DNA from: Pelagimonas sp050633425
Lineage (GTDB): Bacteria > Pseudomonadota > Alphaproteobacteria > Rhodobacterales > Rhodobacteraceae
DNA length: 64,000 nt
Direction: 5' to 3'
Assembly: GCF_050633425.1 (NCBI RefSeq)
Contig: NZ_JBOEGM010000008.1
Span: 310,001 to 374,000 of the forward strand
Numbering within the stretch: position 1 is the first letter of the stretch; the number at the start of each line of letters is the position of its first letter. The notes beneath the pieces were generated by a model. It ran no database searches, was not told the DNA's origin, and was given only the letters and a program-made list of their open reading frames with translations. Below are positions 7,644 to 15,490 of this stretch, piece after piece. Both the position numbers and the translations under genes were made by a program.

Positions 7644-8603
7644 ATGAGCCTTGAAGACGCCAAAACCCAAATCGATCACGCCTTTACCCGGAGCGATTTC
7701 AAAGGTCCGTCCTTTGAAAATGTCTTTGCTGGTGCGGCCTCCTTTTTGCGTCGTAGATATGCAAAGGACCTGTCTGGGGTCGATATTGCCGTGACTGGCC
7801 TGCCATTTGATCAAGCAGTCACCAATAGGCCGGGCACGCGGCTTGGGCCACGGGCCATTCGGGAGGCCTCGTTGCTGCAACCCTGCGATGCGCCATATGG
7901 CTGGGGGTACGACGTCTTGTCGGAATTTGCGATTGCGGATTACGGCGACATGGCCTTTGACTATGCGCGCCCAGACTTGGTTCCTGCGCTGATTGAGCAA
8001 CATGTCGCGGGGATTTTGGCACAAGGCGCGGCCTGTATTGCGCTTGGGGGCGATCATTCGGTGACCCATGGGTGCATGCGCGCCCACGCAGAAAAGCATG
8101 GTGCGTTGAGCGTCATTCAATTTGATGCCCATACGGACACCTGGGCCGATGACGATAGCGCGCGCGTTGATCACGGCACGTTTATGTACAAAGCGGCCAA
8201 GGAAGGCGTGGTGATGCCGGAACGCTCTGTTCAGGTGGGTATTCGCACCGACAATCCTGATCCGATTGGGTTTAACATCCTCGATGCGCGCGCGGTTCAT
8301 AGCCAAGGCCCCGAAGCCATTGCACGTCAGATCAAAGACTTGGTCGGGGACAATCCGTGCTATGTGACCTTTGATATTGATGCTTTGGACCCAGCTTATG
8401 CGCCTGGCACAGGCACCCCGGTTTGGGGCGGGCTCACGAGCCATCAGGCGGCGGTGATGTTGCGGGATTTGGCCGGGATCAATTTGGTTGGCGGCGATGT
8501 TGTCGAAGTCTCGCCCCCCTTTGATACCACCGGAGCGACAGCGATTGCGGCGGCGCATGTTGCTACAGAATTGTTGTGTCTGTGGGGTTGGACGCGGCGT
8601 TAG
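7644..8603 (+). CDS. speB: Agmatinase/guanidinobutyrase-type ureohydrolase
   Basis: Manganese enzyme that splits urea from a guanidino compound (agmatine to putrescine, or guanidinobutyrate to GABA). The 319-residue protein has all metal motifs of the arginase superfamily: GGDHSVTHG, QFDAHTDTW and TFDIDALDPAYAPGTGTP, the last being characteristic of agmatinase-like members rather than arginase. It follows two M20 hydrolases, consistent with nitrogen scavenging. The precise guanidino substrate cannot be fixed from sequence. The 238 bp after it hold no gene or terminator that I can support. Confidence 0.88.
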   Translation: MSLEDAKTQIDHAFTRSDFKGPSFENVFAGAASFLRRRYAKDLSGVDIAVTGLPFDQAVTNRPGTRLGPRAIREASLLQPCDAPYGWGYDVLSEFAIADYGDMAFDYARPDLVPALIEQHVAGILAQGAACIALGGDHSVTHGCMRAHAEKHGALSVIQFDAHTDTWADDDSARVDHGTFMYKAAKEGVVMPERSVQVGIRTDNPDPIGFNILDARAVHSQGPEAIARQIKDLVGDNPCYVTFDIDALDPAYAPGTGTPVWGGLTSHQAAVMLRDLAGINLVGGDVVEVSPPFDTTGATAIAAAHVATELLCLWGWTRR

Positions 8604-8841
8604 GTTTTACGTGTTTTAAAACAGTTCTTTAGATTGTGTTGTTAAGGCGTTTTGAAAACGATCCTGAGGTCTGTTTTGCGGTTTTATCCAAAGTTGCTGT
8701 TTCAACGGGCGCAGCTAAAAACACCATCAACCATAAAAGAAATCGGTGGATAACCGCGAATGTGAACCAGCCGCTCTTTCAGAATCGCCTCGTTGGGTGC
8801 ATCCCTATTGGCAAGCATAACAACAAGAGCAGAGGGCCATC

Positions 8842-9255
8842 GTGCGCATGGTATTTATAGCGATTCTGATCGCCGTATTGGGCGTTTTAGGCTGGATTCG
8901 GTTCGCCCCGTCCGAGGTCAGTGATTGGCATGTCGATCCACAAGTGTCTGCCGATCAGGACCTGACCAACGGGGTGCGCCGCCGCGTGACGTCAGATGAA
9001 ACCGGGTTTGACCGGCTGCACCACCTGATCATCGCGACGCCGCGGACAACCGTTTTGGCAGGCAGCCCACAAGACGGGCATGTCACCTATGTGAGCCGCA
9101 GCCTATGGCTTGGCTTTCCCGATTATACCACCGTTCAGGCCAATGGGGATGTGTTGGAAATCTGGGGACGTTTGCGGTTTGGACGCTCGGATATGGGCGT
9201 GAACAAGGCCCGTGTCGACGGATGGCTGGCCGCGTTCCGTCAAGAGGGTGCTTGA
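8842..9255 (+). CDS. DUF1499 family membrane-anchored protein
   Basis: A 137-residue protein with one N-terminal hydrophobic helix (IAILIAVLGVLGWI) and a soluble domain with TYVSRSLWLGFPDYTTVQ and RSDMGVNKARVDGWL, which matches the DUF1499 family of unknown function. Starts at GTG 8842 or ATG 8848; both share the same frame. It lies 31 bp before prfA and may be co-transcribed with it, but nothing links it to translation. Probably faces the periplasm. Confidence 0.8.
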   Translation: MRMVFIAILIAVLGVLGWIRFAPSEVSDWHVDPQVSADQDLTNGVRRRVTSDETGFDRLHHLIIATPRTTVLAGSPQDGHVTYVSRSLWLGFPDYTTVQANGDVLEIWGRLRFGRSDMGVNKARVDGWLAAFRQEGA

Positions 9256-9286
9256 CCCCGCTGGCGCGATGAGCAATTCAACCTGA

Positions 9287-10336
9287 ATGATCCCAAGAGA
9301 GCGTTTGCAACAAATCAAAGAGCGGCTGGAATATGTCGAGGTCCGTATGTCAACCGGCGAGGGGGACATCGCGCAATTGGGCCGCGAATATTCAGAGCTC
9401 AAACCAGTTGTGGATCAGATCCTCGACTGGGAAGGGCTTGTGGCCGATATCGCCGAAGCTGAGGCGATGATGGATGACCCGGAAATGCGTGAACTGGCGG
9501 TGGAAGAGCTTCCCGGCTTGAAAGCGCGTTTGCCAGAGGTCGAACACGCGGTCCAATTGGCGCTGTTGCCCAAAGACGCCGCTGATGCCCGCCCTGCGAT
9601 GTTTGAAATCCGTCCCGGAACAGGGGGCGATGAAGCGGCTCTGTTTGCGGGTGATTTGGCGCGGATGTATCAGCGCTATGCCGAGGCCCGCGGCTGGGTC
9701 TGGGAGGTCATCGAGGAAGCCTTGTCAGAGCTTGGTGGTGTGCGCGAATTGGTTGTGCGGGTCAAAGGTGACGGTGTGTTTGCACGGATGAAATTCGAAT
9801 CCGGCGTGCACCGGGTACAGCGCGTGCCCGAAACCGAATCTGGCGGGCGCATTCATACCTCGGCCGCGACGGTTGCGGTTCTGCCCGAGGCGGAAGATGT
9901 TGATATTCAGATCAATCCCAATGATATCCGCATTGATACGATGCGGTCGTCAGGGGCGGGTGGTCAGCACGTCAACACCACGGATTCGGCTGTACGGATC
10001 ACCCATATCCCATCAGGCATTGTGGTCACCAGTTCAGAGAAATCACAGCACCGGAACCGAGAGATTGCGATGCAGGTTCTGCGGGCGCGACTGTTTGATA
10101 TGGAACGCCAAAAGGTGGCTGACGAACGCTCTGCGGACCGGAAATCGCAAGTTGGGTCAGGCGATCGTTCAGAACGTATCAGGACCTATAACTTTCCCCA
10201 AGGCCGCATGACCGACCACCGTATCGGCTTGACCCTCTACAAGCTGGATCAGATCATGCAAGGCGATCTGGACGAAATTGTTGATGCGCTCACCGCGGAA
10301 CATCAGGCCAGCCTATTGGCCGAGATGGAAAACTAA
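9287..10336 (+). CDS. prfA: Peptide chain release factor 1
   Basis: Recognises UAA and UAG stop codons and triggers peptide release on the ribosome. The 349-residue protein has the catalytic GGQ at 225-227 inside SGAGGQHVNTTDSAVR and the RF1-type domain layout, with a C-terminal YNFPQGRMTDHRIG. Its partner methylase gene prmC follows directly, the normal pairing, since PrmC methylates the GGQ glutamine. Confidence 0.97.
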   Translation: MIPRERLQQIKERLEYVEVRMSTGEGDIAQLGREYSELKPVVDQILDWEGLVADIAEAEAMMDDPEMRELAVEELPGLKARLPEVEHAVQLALLPKDAADARPAMFEIRPGTGGDEAALFAGDLARMYQRYAEARGWVWEVIEEALSELGGVRELVVRVKGDGVFARMKFESGVHRVQRVPETESGGRIHTSAATVAVLPEAEDVDIQINPNDIRIDTMRSSGAGGQHVNTTDSAVRITHIPSGIVVTSSEKSQHRNREIAMQVLRARLFDMERQKVADERSADRKSQVGSGDRSERIRTYNFPQGRMTDHRIGLTLYKLDQIMQGDLDEIVDALTAEHQASLLAEMEN

Positions 10337-10372
10337 CATGCCTGTGGGGAGAAGCCTCGTGACCGAGATTAG

Positions 10373-10394
10373 CAAATTCCTTGCAAGGAATTTG
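10373..10394. repeat. Perfect 22-bp palindrome between prfA and prmC
   Basis: Arms 10373-10383 (CAAATTCCTTG) and 10384-10394 are exact reverse complements with no loop. It lies 62 bp before the prmC start and inside a short open frame. Its arm style resembles the hairpins at 1502 and 13236. Confidence 0.7.
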
Positions 10395-10434
10395 GTTGCG
10401 CACGGGGGCAACGAAGTCCCCCACGGGGCTGGTC

Positions 10435-11280
10435 ATGCGCGGGGCTGAGCTGGTCGCGTTTGGAACGCGCAGTCTGGTGGCGGCTGATGTGCCGGATGCG
10501 GGGCGCGATGCCCGCCGTTTGCTGGCGCATGTGCTCAAAGTACCCGCCGGTCGGTTGACATTGTTTTTGCCCGAGGATGTCGCGCCTGAGCTGGAGGTCA
10601 TATTTAAAGCCTTGATTGAACGACGCTGTGAGCGTGTTCCCGTCAGCCATCTGACCGGTCGGCGTTTGTTCTATGGGCGAGAGTTTTTGGTCACCCCAGA
10701 GGTCCTCGACCCGCGCCCTGAAACCGAAACCCTGATAGAAGCGGCTTTGTCGCAGCCAATATCGCGGGTTCTCGATCTGGGCACCGGGTCCGGGTGTATT
10801 TTATTCACACTTCTGGCCGAGTGTGCCGGTGCGACCGGTGTCGGGCTTGATCTGAGCGCTGAGGCGCTCAACGTCGCCTATTGGAACCGCAATGCGCTTG
10901 GGTTGGGTGATCGGGCTGACCTGATGCAGGGCAGCTGGTTTGCGCCATTGATGGGCGCGGGGCAGGTCTTTGATCTGATTGTGTCAAACCCGCCTTACAT
11001 TGGGGTGGATGAAATGGCCGACCTGTCGCCCGAGGTCCGGGATCATGAGCCGCGCATGGCCTTGACTGACGAGGGGGATGGGCTCAGCGCCTATCGGTCC
11101 ATCATCGAGACTGCGGATCCCTTTTTGTCCATGGACGGGCGCCTGATGGTCGAGATCGGGCCAAGCCAAGGTGGTGCTGTCGCGGCTATGATGCAGGCCG
11201 CAGGATTTGCGCAGGTTTCGGTGATTCCCGATCTTGATGGGCGAGATCGTGTCGTAATCGGCGTTAAAACCACAAAATAG
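10435..11280 (+). CDS. prmC: Release factor glutamine methyltransferase PrmC
   Basis: Uses S-adenosylmethionine to N5-methylate the GGQ glutamine of release factors. The 281-residue product has the SAM-binding DLGTGSGCILF and the catalytic NPPY of glutamine/adenine N-methyltransferases (VSNPPYIGVDEM). ATG 10435 gives the usual family N-terminus; the frame is open further 5' but that extension is not conserved in style. A 36-codon open frame (10338-10448) overlaps the start in another frame. Neighbour prfA encodes the substrate. Confidence 0.94.
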   Translation: MRGAELVAFGTRSLVAADVPDAGRDARRLLAHVLKVPAGRLTLFLPEDVAPELEVIFKALIERRCERVPVSHLTGRRLFYGREFLVTPEVLDPRPETETLIEAALSQPISRVLDLGTGSGCILFTLLAECAGATGVGLDLSAEALNVAYWNRNALGLGDRADLMQGSWFAPLMGAGQVFDLIVSNPPYIGVDEMADLSPEVRDHEPRMALTDEGDGLSAYRSIIETADPFLSMDGRLMVEIGPSQGGAVAAMMQAAGFAQVSVIPDLDGRDRVVIGVKTTK

Positions 11281-11496
11281 CGGATTTTCGCAGCAAAAAC
11301 CGGCTTGGTTTGTCTTTCCCTCTTGTTTTGATGCGACTCCTATGGTTATTCAATTACCGTCGGGATGGCGGAACACAGTTGCTTGTCCGGCCCGACAGTA
11401 AGCCAAACATATAGGTGATCGGTTTTAACTTGCTGGTGCGATACGTGCCCATTCGGTCCCTCAACAGTCGAAAATTAGGCTGAGTATCTAAACATT

Positions 11497-12282
11497 ATGC
11501 GCTCTTCCAAATCCCGTTCGCGGAACAAGAACAACCGCAATCGCAATAACAACAATAACCTTGGCAATGTGGTCAATCGTGTGTTCGACAGTTCGGGCCC
11601 CGAAGGCAAAGTGCGTGGCACGCCGCAGCAGATTATTGATAAATATAACCAGCTCGCGCGCGATGCGACCCTGAGCAATGACCGCGTTGCTGCCGAGAAT
11701 TTCCAGCAGCATGCGGAACATTACATGCGGATGCTCAGCGAAGCGCAAAAAGAACAAGATGCGCGCCGCGAGCAGCAGGAAAAAGACAACCGTGAGCGTC
11801 AGGCCCAGCGTGATCGCGACCGCGCTCAGCGTGAAGCCCAGCACGCAGAACGCCAGAAACAACCCGATCCATCGGTTGCCGAACAACCCGATGTTTTGGC
11901 TGTTGTGACGCCTGAAGATAGCAGCAACGGTTTGGTGGAAACGCCCGAGGCCAAGCCTGCTCCTCAGCCGGCAGTTGCGCCCAATGAGCCGGTCGCTGAG
12001 CAGCCTGCTCCGGAAGCGGCCAAAGACTCTGGCAAAGAACCCGCCAAGGACGCAGAGCCAGCCCCAGCAGTTGCTGCGGCGGAAGATACTCCAAAGGCCG
12101 AAAAGCCGAAAAAGCCACGTGCGCCACGCAAACCACGTGCGCCGCGTAAACCAAAAGCTGAGGCCGATGCCACTGCGGAGGCTCCTGCGCCTGCGAAAGT
12201 GCCCGCCAAAAAACCGGCAAAGAAACCAGTCAAAGACGCTGAGGCCAGCCCGGACAAAGGCGAAGCACCAGCCGCTGAATAA
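11497..12282 (+). CDS. DUF4167 domain protein, RNA-binding-like and low complexity
   Basis: The 261-residue protein starts with a basic Arg/Asn-rich tail, followed by the DUF4167 core (VFDSSGPEGKVRGTPQQIIDKYNQLARDA in part, then NFQQHAEHYMRML), then a charged Arg/Gln-rich stretch and an Ala/Pro/Lys-rich tail with PRKPRAPRK-type repeats. The family is conserved in alphaproteobacteria without an established function; the composition suggests nucleic acid binding. The 216 bp upstream contain no gene; the terminator at 12300 closes the unit. Confidence 0.85.
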   Translation: MRSSKSRSRNKNNRNRNNNNNLGNVVNRVFDSSGPEGKVRGTPQQIIDKYNQLARDATLSNDRVAAENFQQHAEHYMRMLSEAQKEQDARREQQEKDNRERQAQRDRDRAQREAQHAERQKQPDPSVAEQPDVLAVVTPEDSSNGLVETPEAKPAPQPAVAPNEPVAEQPAPEAAKDSGKEPAKDAEPAPAVAAAEDTPKAEKPKKPRAPRKPRAPRKPKAEADATAEAPAPAKVPAKKPAKKPVKDAEASPDKGEAPAAE

Positions 12283-12299
12283 CCACAGCACAAGACTTC

Positions 12300-12324
12300 A
12301 AAAGGCACCTTCGGGTGCCTTTTT
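12300..12324. terminator. Bidirectional terminator with TTCG tetraloop
   Basis: Ten-base stem AAAAGGCACC / GGTGCCTTTT around TTCG, with T-runs on both strands. It sits between the DUF4167 gene (+) and the end of rsmA (-), and can serve both. Confidence 0.9.
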
Positions 12325-12369
12325 ACGTTTCAGGTATGCGCGCGCGCTGTGCCGATGGGATCGTGTGAC

Positions 12370-13209
12370 TTAGCCCTCAAACTGCCGCGCCAATGCACAA
12401 AACGCTTCAAGCGGGACTTGTTCCGCACGTTCTGTTGGTTTGATGCCAGCGGCGATCAGACGGTCTTCAATGTCAGGGGCCAGGGACTTGAGCGCAGAGC
12501 GTAGCATCTTGCGGCGCTGGTTAAATGCCTTGGCGACAACACGTTCCAAAATGTCGGCTTGCGCAGGAAAGCGCGGCTCAGGCAGGGCGGTCAGGTGGAC
12601 AACGGCGGAATGCACTTTGGGGGCTGGTGAAAACGCTTCTGGTGGCAAGGTCATCGCGATACGCGGATCGGCGCGCCATTGGGACAGGATCGCAAGGCGA
12701 CCATAGGCTTTGGAGCCCGGCTTGGCGGTGATGCGTTCTGCGACCTCTTTTTGAAACATCAAGGTCAAGGAAGACCAGAATGGAGGCCATTCTTTTGGGG
12801 TGAGCCAACGGATCAGCAATTCGGTCCCAACATTGTAGGGCAGGTTGGCGCAAATCGCGATCGGTGGTGTGAGATGTTCCAACGGGTCGATCTTGAGCGC
12901 ATCGCCTTCGACAAAGCTGAACCGGTCGGGATAAAGATCGGCAATGTCTTGGAGGGCCGGGGCACATCGGCTGTCTTTCTCAATGGCCAAGACCTTGCGC
13001 GCGCCCTCGGCCAATAGACCGCGGGTCAAACCGCCCGGGCCGGGGCCGACTTCGATCACATCGGTCTGAGAGAGATCGCCTGGAATCCGGGCAATGCGCG
13101 AGGTGAGGTTGAGGTCGAGCAGGAAGTTTTGCCCAAGCGCTTTGCGGGCTTTGAGATCATGGGCGGCGATCACGTCGCGCAAGGGGGGAAGGCTGTCGAT
13201 CTGGCTCAT
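12370..13209 (-). CDS. rsmA: 16S rRNA dimethyladenosine transferase RsmA (KsgA)
   Basis: Dimethylates two adjacent adenosines near the 3' end of 16S rRNA late in 30S assembly. The 279-residue protein has KALGQNFLLD, the SAM site EVGPGPGGLTRGLL and the catalytic NLPYNVGT. ATG 13209 is used; the frame is open to 13260, but that part covers a hairpin element. It is the last gene of lptFGD-surA-pdxA-rsmA, an order also known in enterobacteria (lptD-surA-pdxA-rsmA). Confidence 0.96.
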   Translation of the reverse strand: MSQIDSLPPLRDVIAAHDLKARKALGQNFLLDLNLTSRIARIPGDLSQTDVIEVGPGPGGLTRGLLAEGARKVLAIEKDSRCAPALQDIADLYPDRFSFVEGDALKIDPLEHLTPPIAICANLPYNVGTELLIRWLTPKEWPPFWSSLTLMFQKEVAERITAKPGSKAYGRLAILSQWRADPRIAMTLPPEAFSPAPKVHSAVVHLTALPEPRFPAQADILERVVAKAFNQRRKMLRSALKSLAPDIEDRLIAAGIKPTERAEQVPLEAFCALARQFEG

Positions 13210-13235
13210 TATGGTCTCGTTGGTTGTGGCGGGGC

Positions 13236-13279
13236 CAATTCCCAAGGAGGGGAATTGCAAATTTCGTTACCGAAATTTG
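13236..13279. repeat. Tandem double hairpin between pdxA and rsmA
   Basis: Two adjacent perfect inverted repeats: arms 13236-13243 and 13250-13257 around AAGGAG, then 13258-13266 and 13271-13279 around TTAC. It fills the only real gap in an otherwise overlapping six-gene operon and has the same layout as the element at 1502-1549, with different but still complementary arms. Confidence 0.75.
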
Positions 13280-13286
13280 GTGCCGC

Positions 13287-14273
13287 TCATATCGCTCTGG
13301 CGCGCGCGATGTCTTGGGCGCGCAACAAGGCTTGAATGGTTGAAGTTGGGTTCGCAAGCCCTTGACCTGCAATGTCAAATGCCGTGCCGTGATCTGGAGA
13401 TGTGCGCACAAAAGGCAAGCCAAGCGTGATATTGACACCACGGTCGAAATCCAGCGTCTTGATCGGTATCAGGGCTTGATCATGATACATGCAGACCGCA
13501 ACATCATACCGGCTCCGAGCGGCGGCATGAAACATCGTGTCCGCCGGAAGCGGGCCTGCAATCTGCAGCCCCTCGTCGCGCAACTGATCCAAGACCGGAG
13601 TGATAAGCGAGATTTCCTCTTGGCCCATTCGGCCGCCTTCGCCCGCATGCGGGTTCAGCCCCGCAACCGCAATACGCGGGTGTGATAGGCCAAACTGGCG
13701 GACCATCGCGTCATGGGTGATGCGGATGCGACGTGTCAAAAGATCGCCGGTAAGCGCCTCTGGAACATCTGCAATTGCGATGTGAATGGTCACGGGGACC
13801 ACGCGCAGTTGCTCGGATGCTAACATCATCACAACGTCATCCACACCAGCGAGATGGGCCAGAAATTCGGTGTGACCGGGAAAGGAAAAGCCAGCCCCGT
13901 CCGCCAATGCCTGTTTGTGGATTGGCAGGGTGCATAAGGCCGAGGCCAATCCGTTTTGGACGAAATCCACACCACTTTCGATCGAGGCGATAACGCCGGG
14001 TGCATGGCGCTTTTGCGGCTCGCCCGGAACGCGTGGGCCGTTAAACGGCATCGGCAAAATTGGCAATCCCGTTGCACAGGCCTCAAGCGCATCGCGCGGA
14101 TCATCCATCACCACATGGGGCACGCCGCCGGGCAAATGTGCCGGATCACCGATCCAGAAAAAAGGCACATCCGCCCGCAATTCCGACCACGCGGCCTCTG
14201 CAAGCTCGGGGCCAATCCCCGCAGGTTCCCCACAACTGACGGCAATCGGCATCACCGTATCGGACGTGGTCAT
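13287..14273 (-). CDS. pdxA: 4-hydroxythreonine-4-phosphate dehydrogenase PdxA
   Basis: NAD-dependent oxidation of 4-phosphohydroxy-L-threonine in the DXP-dependent pathway to pyridoxal phosphate. The 328-residue protein has the family signatures GEPAGIGPEL, PGHTEFLA, AGLNPHAGEGG and YHDQALIPIKT, with the metal-binding histidines in place. It overlaps surA by 4 bp (ATGA), so translation is coupled. Confidence 0.96.
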   Translation of the reverse strand: MTTSDTVMPIAVSCGEPAGIGPELAEAAWSELRADVPFFWIGDPAHLPGGVPHVVMDDPRDALEACATGLPILPMPFNGPRVPGEPQKRHAPGVIASIESGVDFVQNGLASALCTLPIHKQALADGAGFSFPGHTEFLAHLAGVDDVVMMLASEQLRVVPVTIHIAIADVPEALTGDLLTRRIRITHDAMVRQFGLSHPRIAVAGLNPHAGEGGRMGQEEISLITPVLDQLRDEGLQIAGPLPADTMFHAAARSRYDVAVCMYHDQALIPIKTLDFDRGVNITLGLPFVRTSPDHGTAFDIAGQGLANPTSTIQALLRAQDIARARAI

Positions 14274-15490
14274 CTTTCGATGATACGGGCGTCGGCACGC
14301 AGCTGCGCCAGATACCCATCGGCCTGCGCCGCAACCCGTTGATTGCGCAGCCCAAGTGTAATCTGATCTCTGTCTGCGTCTTCTGCGATTTTGGATGAGC
14401 GACCACAGAGCATCAAGAACACCAATGTCTGACCATCTGCACGGGTCAAAGCGGTCGACACTTCGCCGGGGTCAAGCTTGGAGAGCTCATAGGCGACATC
14501 GGTCGGGATATCCGCTGGGGGCAACGCATCCCGGTGCAGAACGTCTTCGGGTTGACCCTTGGCAATGCCATACAGATCGTCACAGCGGTCGACTTTGCTT
14601 TTCAGAACGCGGGCTTTGGCCAAGGTCGCCTCAGAACGGCCACCGGGCATGTAGTAGGCGGCATATTCCACCGACGCAATTTCAGGGGCCGAATAAGCAC
14701 CTTCTTCGATGTCACGCAATTGGAACAAGGCGATGGCCCCTTGCAATGGAATTGGGTCTGTGACTTCACCGGGGCGTAAGGCCAACAGCAAGGGCTGCAA
14801 GGCTGGCGGCATTTCAGACAAGTCACGCCAAGGAAGGCGGCCGCCATTGCGTTTGGTTGCCGTGGCAGAGAAGCGACGGGCCTGGGCGGAAAAGGCTGAG
14901 GTGCTGGTCAAAGCCGAGATGCGCTCAGCACGTTCCTGAACTTGCGCAGCCTGTTGTGGGGGCATTGGCATGATGATTTCCGACACCAAAACCCGAACAT
15001 TGCTTCCGCCGCCTTTGGACAAGGCGCGATCCACTTCTGCCTCGGATACGTTTGACCGCCCCGCGAACCGTTGCTGGACCAACATGCGCCAGGCCAACCC
15101 CGCACGGACAAAATCCCGAAAGGTTTGTTCTTCGACGCCAGCGCCCCCCAGCGCTTTGACGAACTCTTCGCGCGACAGGTTTGCGCGACCGGCAAACTCT
15201 TCCATACCGTCGAGAATTTCTTCTCGGGTTGGGCGAATGCCAGCATCGTTAGACGCCTGAAGGCGCAAACGGTCATCAATCAGCTGTTGGCGCGCCAGAT
15301 CGGTCGGATTGCCGGGGGCACGAAGCAATTTCAGCATGAGCGCACGCTGTTGAAGCTCAAACCCGGTGATAACCTGTTCGTTGACGGTTATCGCCGGTGA
15401 GAACAAGCCTTGGGCGGGCAGGGTCGCAGGGGTCAATGACAGCACGGCCACTAGGGCCAACGGCGAAAGAAAGCGGGTCAATGGGCGCAT
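14270..15490 (-). CDS. surA: Periplasmic chaperone / peptidyl-prolyl isomerase SurA
   Basis: Escorts outer-membrane beta-barrel precursors, including LptD, across the periplasm. The 406-residue precursor begins with a signal peptide (about 26 residues, ending TLPAQG), followed by the SurA N-terminal helical domain (ITVNEQVITGFELQQRA, RQQLIDDRL) and a parvulin-like region with GGRLPWRDLSEMPPAL and LRPGEVTDPI. The parvulin region is recognisable though diverged. It overlaps the 3' end of lptD by 13 bp, putting the chaperone beside its client. Confidence 0.93.
   Translation of the reverse strand: MRPLTRFLSPLALVAVLSLTPATLPAQGLFSPAITVNEQVITGFELQQRALMLKLLRAPGNPTDLARQQLIDDRLRLQASNDAGIRPTREEILDGMEEFAGRANLSREEFVKALGGAGVEEQTFRDFVRAGLAWRMLVQQRFAGRSNVSEAEVDRALSKGGGSNVRVLVSEIIMPMPPQQAAQVQERAERISALTSTSAFSAQARRFSATATKRNGGRLPWRDLSEMPPALQPLLLALRPGEVTDPIPLQGAIALFQLRDIEEGAYSAPEIASVEYAAYYMPGGRSEATLAKARVLKSKVDRCDDLYGIAKGQPEDVLHRDALPPADIPTDVAYELSKLDPGEVSTALTRADGQTLVFLMLCGRSSKIAEDADRDQITLGLRNQRVAAQADGYLAQLRADARIIER

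Noticed and set aside
8636..8860. 74-codon frame between the ureohydrolase and DUF1499 genes
   Set aside because: No start signal, no recognisable domain, and it overlaps the DUF1499 start.
11488..12291. 267-codon frame opposite the DUF4167 gene
   Set aside because: Phe/Arg-rich mirror of a low-complexity Ala/Pro/Lys gene.
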